NCBI RefSeq assembly: GCF_014637795.1
Contig: NZ_BMFD01000001.1
Coordinates: 538,523-602,522 of the forward strand
Direction: 5' to 3'
Source of the DNA: Belliella aquatica
Lineage (GTDB): Bacteria; Bacteroidota; Bacteroidia; Cytophagales; Cyclobacteriaceae
Length of the DNA stretch: 64,000 nt
Position 1 is the first letter of the stretch. Each line of letters starts with the position of its first letter. Both the position numbers and the translations under genes were made by a program. Of the stretch, positions 43,393-53,503 are shown piece by piece. The notes under the pieces were generated by a model. It was not told the DNA's origin. It searched no databases and was given only the letters and a program-made list of their open reading frames with translations.

Positions 43393-46300
43393 ATGAGAAA
43401 AGGTCTACTAAGTTTCGTCTTAGTGCTCTTCACTATCTCAATGGCATGGTCGCAAACGCGAATTGTGACAGGTAAGGTAATTTCAGAGGAGGAGCCAGCA
43501 GGATTGCCAGGTGTAAACGTTGTACTCAAAGGCACAACAACTGGTGTAATTACAGATTTAGATGGAGAGTTTTCCATCGCGGTACAAGGTGATAATGCAA
43601 CCCTTGTTTTTAGTTTTATTGGTTATACTACATATCAAGAGGTAGTAGGTAACAGATCAGTTTTAAATGTTACTTTAAATCCAGATACTCAAAATTTGGA
43701 GGAAGTAATCATTACAGCTTACGGTACAGCCGATAAGGGAAACTTTACAGGATCTGCTGTAGCCTTGAAATCTGATCAAATAGCTAACAGACCAATCAAC
43801 AACGTAGTTAACGCGATTGAAGGCCAAGTTGCAGGGGTAATTACAACTTCAGCAAACGGTCAACCAGGTTCTACTCCCGCGGTGAGAATTAGAGGTGTTG
43901 GTTCAGTTAACGCTTCATCTTCGCCACTTTACGTAGTCGATGGTGTTCCTTTTGACGGAAACCTATCAAATTTGAACCCAGAAGATATTGCGGATATGAC
44001 AGTATTGAAAGATGCCTCTTCTGCTGCACTTTATGGATCAAGAGCTGCCAATGGTGTAATTATGATTACAACCAAAAAAGGAACTAAAGGAAAATCAAAT
44101 TTCAGTTTCAAAGGTCAGCAAGGTACATCTTCAAGAGCTTTGCCTGAGTATGACAGAGTAAATGCAGATCAGTATTATCCTCTTCAGTGGGAAGCTTTGA
44201 GAAACTCTCAACTTGGTCAGGGTATCGAACCAGGTCCAGCTGCACAAACAGCTTCAAATCAACTTATTGACGTTTTAGGTTATAACATTTACAATATCCC
44301 AAATAATCAAGTTGTAGGAGTTGATGGTCAGTTGAATCCAAATGCAGTAAATAATTTCCAAGGCCTTAACTGGTGGGATGAAATTGAGCGTACAGGCATT
44401 AGAAGTGAGTATAACATGACCTATTCAGGAGCTTCTGATAGAACTGATTTTTATACTTCTATCAATTATTTGAAAGAAGATGGTTATATCCAAAAATCAG
44501 ATTTTGAACGTTTCACAGGTCGAATCAATATCAATACACAAGCCACAGATTGGTTGAAAACTGGCATCAATTTGTCAGCAACGATGAGTGATGGTAACAA
44601 TGCTCGTGCTGATGGAGGTTCTTCTTTTGTAAATCCTTTCTTCACAGCAAGATCGGTAGGACCTATTTACCCGGTATATGCACAAAATATGCAAACAGGA
44701 GGATTTATACTTGATCCAGACGGGAATAGAATATTTGATACAGGTGATTTGTCTCAATTTGGTTTACCAACTAGAGGTGCTGGGTCATTCCCAGGAAGAC
44801 ATGTCGTTCAAGAGACGCTTTTGAATGATGACTTATTCGATAGAGATGCTGTATCAACAAGATTCTTTGTTGAGGCTTCTTTCTTGAAAAATTTCACTTT
44901 TAGAGTAAACGCGTCAAATGACTTTACTTCCCTTTTGAGTATTGGATATGACAACACGATCGTTGGTGATGGTGCACCTGCTGGTAGATCAAGAAGAAAC
45001 AACAGCAGAACGAACTCTTACACAATCAATCAACTTTTGACTTACACAAATACATTCAATAACAAGCATTTTGTTGAAGTATTGGCAGGTCATGAGAATT
45101 ATGATTACACCTTTGCAGTGCAGACTATTTCTAAGCAAGATCAAATTCTTGCGGGTAATACTGAATTGGATAATTTTGTAACTATCAGTAGCGCAAACGG
45201 TAGAGTAGATAGAGATCGTATCGAGTCTTATTTCTCTAGAGTGAATTATGTATATGATGATAAATATTCATTCTCAGCTTCATTAAGAGCAGATGGTTCT
45301 TCTAGATTCGCTCCTGAATCAAGATGGGGTACTTTCTTCTCTGTAGGTGGTGCTTGGAATATAGATAAAGAAGCATTTTTCAGTTCTAATTTCTTCCAAA
45401 TGTTGAAATTGAGAGCTTCTTATGGTGAAGTTGGTAACAACAACGTAGGAGGATTCTATCCGTGGCAAGCACTTTATGACTTAGGTTTCAATAACGCTAC
45501 TGAACCAGGCATTAGACAAGCTTCTCTTTCAGCAAGACAATTAGAGTGGGAAACTAATGCCACTTATGACATTGGAGTTGATTTTGCTTTTGGTAGAAGA
45601 TTCTCAGGTACATTGGAATTCTTCAATAGAGAATCTCAAAACTTGTTGTTCTCAGTTCCTTTGTCTTTGACAACTGGTTTATCAAGTGTATTCCAAAATA
45701 TTGGTACAATGGCTAACCAAGGATTTGAATTCAACATCCAAGGTGAAGTGATGAGAAGAGGTGATTTCTCTTGGAATGCAAACTTCAATGCTTCTTCTTA
45801 CAGAAATGAGTTCAAAGAACTTCCTTTCGAAGAGCAAATCACAGGCACAAAGAAACTTGTAGTAGGTAGAGGTATTTATGACTTCTGGTTGAGAGATTGG
45901 TATGGTGTGGATCCAGAAACAGGTGAAGGTCTTTACAGAGCAGATGTTTATGATGCTGATGATGAAAACATAAAAATCATAGGCACTGATACCTTGACTA
46001 CCAGATTCCAAAATGCTAGATTCCACTTCAATGGAAACGCTATACCAAAGTTATTTGGTGGTATAGGAAATACTTTCAGATACAAAGCATTCTCTCTAAA
46101 TGTACTTTTGAGTTATTCTCTTGGAGGTAAAATCTATGATGGTGCTTATGCAAGTTTGATGAGTGCTGATCCTAATGGAAGAGCTTCACATGTTGACTTA
46201 TTGAACAGATGGCAGCAGCCTGGAGACATTACAGATGTTCCTAAGATGGATGTAACTGGTTCTGCACAAACAGATGTGGCATCGGACAGGTGGTTAGTGT

Positions 46301-46527
46301 CTTCATCTTATCTCAACTTGCGTTCGGTGAATTTATCCTACAATGTGCCTAAGCCATTGCTGAATAAATTAAAAATGAAATCAGCTACAGTATATTTAGC
46401 TGGAGAAAACCTTGGATGGTGGTCAGCTAGAAAAGGTATGTATGTTTCTGGTTCATTTGCGGGGACGACTGGCAATGTTTATACGCCAGCTAGGACCTTT
46501 ACTTTAGGTGTAAACTTGAACCTTTAA
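43393..46527 (+). CDS. SusC/RagA-family TonB-linked outer-membrane transporter
   Basis: This 1044-residue protein imports polymers or peptides across the outer membrane with TonB energy. It has a signal peptide (1-20), a CarboxypepD_reg-like domain (about 22-95) and a TonB box-like stretch. The plug contains LYVVDGVPFDG and DASSAALYGSRAANGVIMITTKKG split by short segments, and the 22-strand barrel ends in an aromatic C-terminus. The partner SusD gene follows after 12 bp. No glycoside hydrolase or regulator is adjacent; the nearest enzyme is the divergent DPP IV, so a peptide substrate is a mild inference. Confidence 0.95.
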   Translation: MRKGLLSFVLVLFTISMAWSQTRIVTGKVISEEEPAGLPGVNVVLKGTTTGVITDLDGEFSIAVQGDNATLVFSFIGYTTYQEVVGNRSVLNVTLNPDTQNLEEVIITAYGTADKGNFTGSAVALKSDQIANRPINNVVNAIEGQVAGVITTSANGQPGSTPAVRIRGVGSVNASSSPLYVVDGVPFDGNLSNLNPEDIADMTVLKDASSAALYGSRAANGVIMITTKKGTKGKSNFSFKGQQGTSSRALPEYDRVNADQYYPLQWEALRNSQLGQGIEPGPAAQTASNQLIDVLGYNIYNIPNNQVVGVDGQLNPNAVNNFQGLNWWDEIERTGIRSEYNMTYSGASDRTDFYTSINYLKEDGYIQKSDFERFTGRININTQATDWLKTGINLSATMSDGNNARADGGSSFVNPFFTARSVGPIYPVYAQNMQTGGFILDPDGNRIFDTGDLSQFGLPTRGAGSFPGRHVVQETLLNDDLFDRDAVSTRFFVEASFLKNFTFRVNASNDFTSLLSIGYDNTIVGDGAPAGRSRRNNSRTNSYTINQLLTYTNTFNNKHFVEVLAGHENYDYTFAVQTISKQDQILAGNTELDNFVTISSANGRVDRDRIESYFSRVNYVYDDKYSFSASLRADGSSRFAPESRWGTFFSVGGAWNIDKEAFFSSNFFQMLKLRASYGEVGNNNVGGFYPWQALYDLGFNNATEPGIRQASLSARQLEWETNATYDIGVDFAFGRRFSGTLEFFNRESQNLLFSVPLSLTTGLSSVFQNIGTMANQGFEFNIQGEVMRRGDFSWNANFNASSYRNEFKELPFEEQITGTKKLVVGRGIYDFWLRDWYGVDPETGEGLYRADVYDADDENIKIIGTDTLTTRFQNARFHFNGNAIPKLFGGIGNTFRYKAFSLNVLLSYSLGGKIYDGAYASLMSADPNGRASHVDLLNRWQQPGDITDVPKMDVTGSAQTDVASDRWLVSSSYLNLRSVNLSYNVPKPLLNKLKMKSATVYLAGENLGWWSARKGMYVSGSFAGTTGNVYTPARTFTLGVNLNL

Positions 46528-46539
46528 TAGATAAAGATC

Positions 46540-48030
46540 ATGAAAAAAATTATAAATAAAATATTCATTTTGGTTGCATTCCTAAGTTTTGGATGCGCTG
46601 AAGATTATTTGGATACTCTACCAACTGATGCGGTATCAGAGGGCTTAGTATTCACGACTACACAGAATGCAAGAACAGCCTTGAATGGTATCCACAGAAT
46701 TATGTTTATTCGTTGGGATAGCCAAGGTCAACCTGGAGAAGGTGGCGTTATGATAGCAAGAGACGTATTGGGTGATGATTTGGTAATGACCACTCAAGGT
46801 AATGGTTGGTTTGTATCCTATTCAAGGTGGTTGAATCACGTCAATGAGAATGGTGGAGATGTTCGTTTTGTATGGAGATTCTACTATGCGATCATCGGTA
46901 ATGCAAATATGATTATCGCAAATATTGACAATGCTGAAGGTCCTCAGTCAGATAAGGACGAGATCAAAGGACAGGCTTTAGCTTATAGAGCTTGGGCTCA
47001 TTGGAATTTGGTTCAGTTGTTTGGTCAGCGCTTTGAAGTAGGTGGTGCTAACACACAATTAGGTGTTCCTATTGTATTAGAACCAATCACAGAGGGAGGC
47101 CCAAGAAATACTGTTGCAGAAGTATATGCTCAAGTAAATACGGATATTGATGCCGCTATTGCTTTGTTAGAAACTAACAGAACAGCTAAGTCACATATTA
47201 ATATCAATGTAGCAAGGGGTATTAAAGCTCGGGTAGCAATGACTCAAGGTATCTATCCACTTGCAGCACAGCAGGCGAGATTGGCAAGAGAAGGCTATCC
47301 ATTGATGTCTCAGACGCAGATATTAGAGGGATTCAATAATCTTGATAATCCTGAGTGGATTTGGGGAAGTAGACAGCAAGATGATCAGCAGACTTTCTTT
47401 GCTTCTTTCTTCGCCTATTTGTCAGTAAACTTCAGTTCTACTAACATTAGAAGTAATCCGAAAGCAATTAACAGTTTACTTTATGATCAGATTTCAGATA
47501 CTGATTCTAGAAAGAGGCTATGGGATCCAAATGCGGCCAATGCTACTTTAAGAGACCCTTTTATTGATGAGGTTACTCTTTCAAATTTCTCTAAAAGAAA
47601 TTATATGAATAGAAAGTTTGTAGCTCAAGCAAATGCTTCTTCTGTTGGAGACGTTCCATACATGAGAGCTGCAGAGATGTATCTGATTGAAGCAGAAGCT
47701 TTAGCAAGAGATGGTCAAGTCGGTGCTGCACAAGATGTGTTGTTCGAATTTGCTTCGGCTAGAGATAGTGAATACACCAAATCAACAAATATTGGTCAAG
47801 CACTTATCGATGAAATCATGATTCAAAGAAGAGTTGAACTTTGGGGAGAAGGATTTAGATTCTATGACTTGAAGCGTTTGAACTTGCCATTGGACAGAAC
47901 AGGTGCAAATCACGTGTCGACGGTAATCAATGGTAAATTTGAAGAGCCAGCAGGTACAAATAATTGGCAGTTCAAGATTCCTATTTCGGAATTGAATGCG
48001 AATGAATTTATAGTTCAAAATCCTGATTAA
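46540..48030 (+). CDS. SusD/RagB-family surface lipoprotein
   Basis: The 496-residue substrate-binding lid has a lipobox (FGC, Cys19) followed by an acidic residue. The TPR-like SusD core contains KGQALAYRAWAHWNLVQLFG, and the C-terminus has YMRAAEMYLIEAEALAR and RVELWGEGFRFYDLKRL. It works with the SusC transporter immediately upstream. A terminator follows. Confidence 0.95.
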   Translation: MKKIINKIFILVAFLSFGCAEDYLDTLPTDAVSEGLVFTTTQNARTALNGIHRIMFIRWDSQGQPGEGGVMIARDVLGDDLVMTTQGNGWFVSYSRWLNHVNENGGDVRFVWRFYYAIIGNANMIIANIDNAEGPQSDKDEIKGQALAYRAWAHWNLVQLFGQRFEVGGANTQLGVPIVLEPITEGGPRNTVAEVYAQVNTDIDAAIALLETNRTAKSHININVARGIKARVAMTQGIYPLAAQQARLAREGYPLMSQTQILEGFNNLDNPEWIWGSRQQDDQQTFFASFFAYLSVNFSSTNIRSNPKAINSLLYDQISDTDSRKRLWDPNAANATLRDPFIDEVTLSNFSKRNYMNRKFVAQANASSVGDVPYMRAAEMYLIEAEALARDGQVGAAQDVLFEFASARDSEYTKSTNIGQALIDEIMIQRRVELWGEGFRFYDLKRLNLPLDRTGANHVSTVINGKFEEPAGTNNWQFKIPISELNANEFIVQNPD

Positions 48031-48070
48031 GGTTTTGATAATTCGGGTAAATGCCTGAAAAAATATTAAT

Positions 48071-48111
48071 TAGGCCAGTTCAAATTTATTTTGAGCTGGC
48101 CTTTTTTATTT
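48071..48111 (+). terminator. Terminator after SusC/SusD
   Basis: AGGCCAGTTCAAA pairs with TTTGAGCTGGCCT (one mismatch) with T6 after it. Confidence 0.85.
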
Positions 48112-48158
48112 TCTTTGAGTCTTTTTCTATCTTCCTTAAAATTTCAAACAATCCGCAC

Positions 48159-48166
48159 TAATTTTA
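48159..48166 (+). promoter_or_regulatory. ddl -7 box, near-leaderless
   Basis: TAATTTTA (one base off TAnnTTTG) stands 5 nt before the ddl ATG. Confidence 0.35.
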
Positions 48167-48171
48167 CATCT

Positions 48172-49158
48172 ATGAAGAAAAGAATTGCCTTAGTTACCGG
48201 AGGTTTTACAGGGGAATCTGTCATTTCACTTAAAAGTGCGGCTGTAGTAGAAAAACACTTGGACGTGGAAAGATATGATGTTTTCAAAATTTTAATCTAC
48301 CCTGGAAGTTGGTATCATGAAACCAAATCAGGAGAAAAAATCAAAGTTGATTTGAATGACTTTTCGATATTTTTAGATAATCAAAAAATCACTTTTGATG
48401 GTGTTTTTAATATCCTTCATGGTTCTCCTGGTGAAGATGGGAAGTTGGCTGGCTATTTTGATATGCTAAAGATTCCATACACTACATGCGATGCAATGAC
48501 CTCAGCAATTACCATGAATAAAGGCTACACAAAAGCGATCGTTCATGATATTCCCGAATTGTTTGTTGCCCGATCTTTTCATCTATTTAAAAACACGGAA
48601 GAAAAAAGGAAAGAGATTCTTCGTGATTTAAGACTTCCTTTATTCGTGAAACCTAATAATGGAGGGAGTAGCATTGGAATGACTAAAGTCAAAGAGCCTT
48701 GCGAATTGGAAGAAGCATTGGTCAAAGCTTTTGCGGAGGATGACCAAGTTTTGGTTGAGGAATTTGTATCAGGAAGAGAATTTTCTATTGGAATTTTCCA
48801 TGCTAAAGGAAAAACAACCGTATTGCCGGCCACAGAAATAGTGAGTAGCAAGGAATTTTTTGATTTTGAGGCGAAGTATTCTCCTGGAGTAGCAGAAGAA
48901 ATCACTCCAGGAAGGATGAGTGAGGAGGAAGTGGTAAGAGTAAAAAGGATTTGTGAAAAAATTTACTTGAAATTGAATTGTAAAGGTGCTGTAAGGGTAG
49001 ATTATTTTCTGGAAAATGAAACGGGAAAATTCTATTTCATTGAGATCAATACAGTTCCTGGACAAACAGAAACCAGCTTAATTTCTCAGCAAGTCAGAGC
49101 CATCGGAATGGAAGCCAAAGATTTTTACACTGATTTGATAGAGGAGATGTTTGATTAA
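48172..49158 (+). CDS. ddl: D-alanine--D-alanine ligase
   Basis: It joins two D-Ala for peptidoglycan using ATP. The 328-residue ATP-grasp enzyme shows LVTGGFTGE, the ATP-grasp loop (FVKPNNGGSSIGMTKV) and FYFIEINTVPGQT (metal ligands). An upstream extension from 48091 overlaps the SusD terminator and is hydrophobic junk, so the ATG at 48172 is chosen. Confidence 0.95.
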   Translation: MKKRIALVTGGFTGESVISLKSAAVVEKHLDVERYDVFKILIYPGSWYHETKSGEKIKVDLNDFSIFLDNQKITFDGVFNILHGSPGEDGKLAGYFDMLKIPYTTCDAMTSAITMNKGYTKAIVHDIPELFVARSFHLFKNTEEKRKEILRDLRLPLFVKPNNGGSSIGMTKVKEPCELEEALVKAFAEDDQVLVEEFVSGREFSIGIFHAKGKTTVLPATEIVSSKEFFDFEAKYSPGVAEEITPGRMSEEEVVRVKRICEKIYLKLNCKGAVRVDYFLENETGKFYFIEINTVPGQTETSLISQQVRAIGMEAKDFYTDLIEEMFD

Positions 49159-49228
49159 AGATTGGAAGAAATTATCCGTTACGCCCCAGGCGCACAGGAT
49201 TGAAAGATTAAAAAATTTTGAAGTTGAA

Positions 49229-49268
49229 AGACCTGTCAGGTTTTAAAAATCTGACAGGTCTATTTTTA
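49229..49268. terminator. Terminator between ddl and RidA gene
   Basis: AGACCTGTCAG pairs with CTGACAGGTCT, a perfect 11-bp stem with an 11-nt loop, followed by ATTTTTAT. The ACCTGTCAGG core is a palindromic word that I recall as frequent in Bacteroidota terminators. Confidence 0.82.
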
Positions 49269-49317
49269 TGGAATAACTTTTTTGCCCAATTAACCTTTTA
49301 CTCAATTAACTAATCCC

Positions 49318-49782
49318 CTATATTAATTCAAACATTGCCTCTATCTCCACAGGGATGTTGTCAGGAAGGGAATTGAAACCGACGGCACTTCTTACACCAA
49401 TACCATTATCAGGCCCCCACACAGCAGCAAAAAGCTCGCTGCAGCCATTGATGATATAGGGGTGTTTTTCAAAATCCGGGGTACAATTGACCATACCAAG
49501 AACTTTGATCACTCTTTTAACTCTGTTGAGGGAACCAAGATTGGCTTTGATAGTGGCTAACATGGCGAGGCCAACTTGTTTAGCAGCCATTTTGCCAGTT
49601 AAAATATCCATATCATCACCAACCTTTCCAATAATCAAGCTTCCATCTTCATTGAAGGAGCCATGTCCGGATAGATAAAGGTGTTTACCGTCAATTAAAA
49701 AAGGTCTGTAGACTCCAATTGGTTTGGGTGGAGGCGGTAAAATTAGGCCTAAGGCTTCAAAGTTTGCTTCTGGGTTTTGCAT
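49318..49782 (-). CDS. RidA family protein (YjgF/UK114)
   Basis: The 154-residue protein belongs to the long RidA subgroup: YLSGHGSFNEDGSLIIG, the Arg of RVIKVLGMVNCTPDF, and a C-terminal GFNSLPDNIPVEIEAM. RidA enzymes hydrolyse reactive enamines/imines from PLP enzymes. This subgroup's substrate is uncertain. Confidence 0.9.
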   Translation of the reverse strand: MQNPEANFEALGLILPPPPKPIGVYRPFLIDGKHLYLSGHGSFNEDGSLIIGKVGDDMDILTGKMAAKQVGLAMLATIKANLGSLNRVKRVIKVLGMVNCTPDFEKHPYIINGCSELFAAVWGPDNGIGVRSAVGFNSLPDNIPVEIEAMFELI

Positions 49783-49879
49783 GAATCCGAATTATTTAAG
49801 ATGAATCGTTAATGTAATGAAACGAAAAGATATAAAAAAACGCTGAAGCCTAAAGTAATATCTTTGATTAAGTCTTAAA

Positions 49880-52207
49880 TCACTTCCTTATAAGCTTGAT
49901 AGTGTGGCGATGTGCTCTATCATGAATTATAAAAATATAGATTCCACGATTTAGTGTTGAGCTGTCAAAAGAATCTTTGAAGACTGGTAGTGAATCAGAA
50001 AAACGGATGACTCCATTCATGTCAACGATTTGTATCATTGTCTCTTCTTGGTTGTAATGTGAAGGCAGAATCAAATGCAGTGGTTCCGATCCAATTGGAT
50101 TTGGATAAAGTTTTGGTGATTCTAACTCTTTCCAAGCTCCTTCTAATCGAAAAACCTTGCTAAAAGTTTTTGTTCCGTCCACATCTGTTTGCTTAATTCT
50201 GAAATAAGTGTTTTTGATTGGTTCCTTAGATTCAAATTCATAACTGTAAGTATTTATTGATTCATTTTTTGTGTTGCTAGCAATTTTTGCGATTACTTGG
50301 AAATTATCTAACGTCTCGATAGCTTTTTCAATTTCAAAAAATTGATTGTCTTTTTCTTCGGCCGTGGTCCAGGTTACTTTGATTTTTCCTTGGCTCCATA
50401 TTGCTTTTTGTTCTAAATAAGTTACTGGAAGGATGGAAAGGTATCTGTAACTTCCGATGGTAAAAGTTTGATTATTGAGCTCGTCAAATAGCAAATCTCT
50501 TCTTGCCCATAAAGTGTCTGCATCCACACCAGGGACATGTGTGCCAGGAGCAGCAAGACCATTTCTGACTATCCTGAGGTCATCAACTGCATCTACAATT
50601 AAATTTTCTGCTGCTAATTCCATCCTAATTGGATCTGTTCCGGAAGACAACCCACTTAACTCGAAATATGAATTCAATTGATACAAAATTGGTGTTCCGT
50701 CTGTATCATTATAATCGGGGTTATCATTTGATCCAGGGATTTCAATGTATCTTATGTTCAAATTCCCTCCTGGAGAATTTCCAGTAAGGCGCATGCGCCT
50801 TACTCCACCTTGATAGGCGTCTTCAAATGGAAAATTGGAATTGCTTCCATTTAGTGTAGTTGGAATATTTTGGTAGTTGAAATTCTGAATGTTTCTCCAT
50901 GTTCCACCTGTATAAATGTATTCTCCAATTCCAGCTGTATTTACATCAAGATCAAAACCATTGAAATCGATCTGACCAGAGTTCATAAAGAAGTTTCCTT
51001 TACTGGCTATATCATTGAAAGCCATGATTCTTCCTGATGGTTTATCAACTTCAATCTGAGAAACATCGATATCCCAATTGACAATTTGTTGCTCTCCGGT
51101 CCCTTGAAAACTCAAGAAAGTAGGACCATCACTCGGCTCAGGACCTGTCAATCTTCCAATATCTCCGGTTAAGAAAATAGAGTCAGGCAATACTTTCAAC
51201 GCTGCATTTTCGAAAAGGAGATTATGGTAATGTTTTGGATTTCCTGAATTGGCAAAGGTTGTTTGAATCAGATTTTGGCTTCCTGCATTTGATCGGTAAT
51301 AGACATTTCCTTCGAACCGAAACTCTGCCACATCCATTTGAGGACTATTTCCAAGCAAAATAAAATTTGCTCCAAGCTTAAGATGGAATATTGCGCCGGG
51401 AATGGTATTCGTTCTTCTGATGATTTGTTCCTGCGGAGGTCCTATACATTCAGAAATCAATGTGGCTCCAGGTTCTATGATAAAATCGCCATAAGGACCA
51501 GTTCCATTGAAGGCTGCTTGTATGTTGTAAGAAAAGGTGGAGCATGCTGGAACACCAGTTGTATTTAAAGTTTGCCTTACTGTTCCAGATTCAATTATAA
51601 AAGCATTTGCTTTGAAAGCAGAATTTACCGTCAGGGTTTGCCCTGCATTCGGCCTAAAAATAATCCGATATCTGCTGTTACTATTATTAGCACTCCAAGA
51701 AGCTCGGTCTACAACAATTCTAGAATTTCCTACAAACACAATACTTCCAGTCTCAGGATAAATCCAGTCCGTCGTTGCGTTTGTTACGGTGTTAATTTCA
51801 AATTCACCCGATTCTAATCTCAGCCCTCTAAGTGCACCACTAACTCTAAGCTCAAAGGTTTGCAAATTCAATTTTCTTCCAGGAGTTGCAGCACTATATA
51901 AATAAACATTTTTTGCTTCTTCATTTGCTAGAAGTCTGACTTCGTGACCCTGCTGAAGGAATATATTGTTTGCATCGTTTGGTTTTACAGTAGCAGCCTG
52001 CCAAGTGGTACCATTCCATACTTCCCAAATCGCTGGGTTGTCAAAATCTCCTGTTGCAATGGTTCGGTAATCTCCATTTTCTAAGATGATCTGAGAGAAA
52101 GATGAAAGGACAAAAAAAAGATAAACCAAAAAAAACAAGATAATCCTGTAAATTCGTAGCCAATTACGAACTGCTTCACATTGATATATATAAATCCAAA
52201 AAGTCAT
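49880..52207 (-). CDS. T9SS-exported surface protein, hypothetical
   Basis: The 775-residue product has an N-terminal signal region (hydrophobic about 23-40, ending SFSQ). A long beta-rich region without a named domain follows, then a type IX sorting domain from about residue 698 (YPNPIGSEPLHL ... GVIRFSDSL ... GIYIFIIHD). It should be secreted across the outer membrane by PorSS and attached. The N-terminus before the hydrophobic core is unusually long (22 residues); a later start is possible, but none is obvious. It is divergent from the DUF4105 gene, 38 bp away. Confidence 0.82.
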   Translation of the reverse strand: MTFWIYIYQCEAVRNWLRIYRIILFFLVYLFFVLSSFSQIILENGDYRTIATGDFDNPAIWEVWNGTTWQAATVKPNDANNIFLQQGHEVRLLANEEAKNVYLYSAATPGRKLNLQTFELRVSGALRGLRLESGEFEINTVTNATTDWIYPETGSIVFVGNSRIVVDRASWSANNSNSRYRIIFRPNAGQTLTVNSAFKANAFIIESGTVRQTLNTTGVPACSTFSYNIQAAFNGTGPYGDFIIEPGATLISECIGPPQEQIIRRTNTIPGAIFHLKLGANFILLGNSPQMDVAEFRFEGNVYYRSNAGSQNLIQTTFANSGNPKHYHNLLFENAALKVLPDSIFLTGDIGRLTGPEPSDGPTFLSFQGTGEQQIVNWDIDVSQIEVDKPSGRIMAFNDIASKGNFFMNSGQIDFNGFDLDVNTAGIGEYIYTGGTWRNIQNFNYQNIPTTLNGSNSNFPFEDAYQGGVRRMRLTGNSPGGNLNIRYIEIPGSNDNPDYNDTDGTPILYQLNSYFELSGLSSGTDPIRMELAAENLIVDAVDDLRIVRNGLAAPGTHVPGVDADTLWARRDLLFDELNNQTFTIGSYRYLSILPVTYLEQKAIWSQGKIKVTWTTAEEKDNQFFEIEKAIETLDNFQVIAKIASNTKNESINTYSYEFESKEPIKNTYFRIKQTDVDGTKTFSKVFRLEGAWKELESPKLYPNPIGSEPLHLILPSHYNQEETMIQIVDMNGVIRFSDSLPVFKDSFDSSTLNRGIYIFIIHDRAHRHTIKLIRK

Positions 52208-52232
52208 AGGTATAAAAAATTGACCAAGGATA

Positions 52233-52240
52233 TAAATTTA
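52233..52240 (+). promoter_or_regulatory. DUF4105 gene -7 box, near-leaderless
   Basis: TAAATTTA (one base off the consensus) ends 5 nt before the ATG in a 38-bp divergent gap. Confidence 0.35.
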
Positions 52241-52245
52241 GTTTT

Positions 52246-53445
52246 ATGAATAGTACTTTCAAAAAGCTTTTCCTCACTTATACGTTTATTTATACGTTTA
52301 GCTTTTTTGCACAAGCAGAGACTTATCAGGTTAGCCTCTTGACATGTGATCCTGGAGATGAGATTTACTCTGTGTTTGGGCACAGTGCGATCAGAATTAT
52401 CAATCAGGAAACTGGGCAGGATTTAGTCTTCAACTATGGGACTTTTGACTTTAATGCTCCTTATTTCGTGGTCAAATTCACTCAGCGAACATTAGATTAT
52501 ATGCTTAGTGTGACGACGTTTGATCGTTTTATTTATGAATACCAATATTTTCAAAGAAATGTAAGGGAGCAAGTGCTCGACCTTAATCCGGATCAAACGC
52601 AAGAAATCATCAAGTTTCTGCAGATCAATGCCCTTCCAGAGAACAAGCTTTATCGCTACGATTTCTTTTATGACAATTGTGCTACGAGAGTTCGAGACCT
52701 TTTCGAAACGGTGCTAGGTAATCAACTTCAGTGGAATGATCAACCTAATGCTGAGGAAAAGTCTTTTAGGGAATTGATTGATGAATATGTTTATCCGCTG
52801 CCTTGGTATGATTTGGGGATAGATCTGGCTTTGGGGTCAGTGATCGATGCCCAAGCGAGTGAAAGGCATAAGCAATTTCTTCCAGATTATATGGAAGCAG
52901 CTTTCCAAAGAGCGATTATAGAAGGCGACGGACCTTCCCGACCTTTGGTGTTGTCACAAAGAACTATCCTAGAGTTTCCTGAGCGAAATACGGGTGGAAG
53001 TTTGTTCAATCCTTATTTGATCATGTGGCTGATTGCGATTGTCTTTATGGTAATCACTTATTTTGGCTATAAAAGGAAAAGGTTGTATGTAGGATTTGAT
53101 GTGGCTTTATTTACAGTTTTGGGTCTTGTAGGCCTGTTGGTCGTGGTGCTTTGGTTCCTAACCTTCCATTCTCAAACCAAATGGAACTGGAATTTACTTT
53201 GGGCTTTTCCTTTGCATTTGGGATTGGTTTATGGTTTGTTGAAAAAAGAAGCATCCGTTTGGGTGAGGAAATATCTGATGTTTGCTTTGATTATGGCTGA
53301 TGCGGCGGTTATCTTTTGGATACTTGGTTGGCAGTCTTTTCACCCTAGTTTGATTCCTATTTTATTGGTGATTATTCTTCGAACAAACTTCCTTTATTAC
53401 AATTTTGAAAAATTCAAAAAGCACAAATTGAATATGGAAAAATAG
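52246..53445 (+). CDS. DUF4105 domain membrane protein
   Basis: The 399-residue protein starts with a signal peptide (about 1-24). A periplasmic DUF4105/Lnb N-terminal-like domain follows (FGHSAIRIINQETGQDLVFN, then YDNCATRVRDLFE with a conserved Asn-Cys). From about residue 262 there are five or six transmembrane helices. The fold resembles cysteine-peptidase-like enzymes that may act on lipids or peptidoglycan; the reaction is not known. Confidence 0.88.
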   Translation: MNSTFKKLFLTYTFIYTFSFFAQAETYQVSLLTCDPGDEIYSVFGHSAIRIINQETGQDLVFNYGTFDFNAPYFVVKFTQRTLDYMLSVTTFDRFIYEYQYFQRNVREQVLDLNPDQTQEIIKFLQINALPENKLYRYDFFYDNCATRVRDLFETVLGNQLQWNDQPNAEEKSFRELIDEYVYPLPWYDLGIDLALGSVIDAQASERHKQFLPDYMEAAFQRAIIEGDGPSRPLVLSQRTILEFPERNTGGSLFNPYLIMWLIAIVFMVITYFGYKRKRLYVGFDVALFTVLGLVGLLVVVLWFLTFHSQTKWNWNLLWAFPLHLGLVYGLLKKEASVWVRKYLMFALIMADAAVIFWILGWQSFHPSLIPILLVIILRTNFLYYNFEKFKKHKLNMEK

Positions 53446-53503
53446 ATTTTTTCAAACTATTTGAGGGTCTTTCTTTGTTAAGCATGGATAGCGCAAAGAC
53501 AAC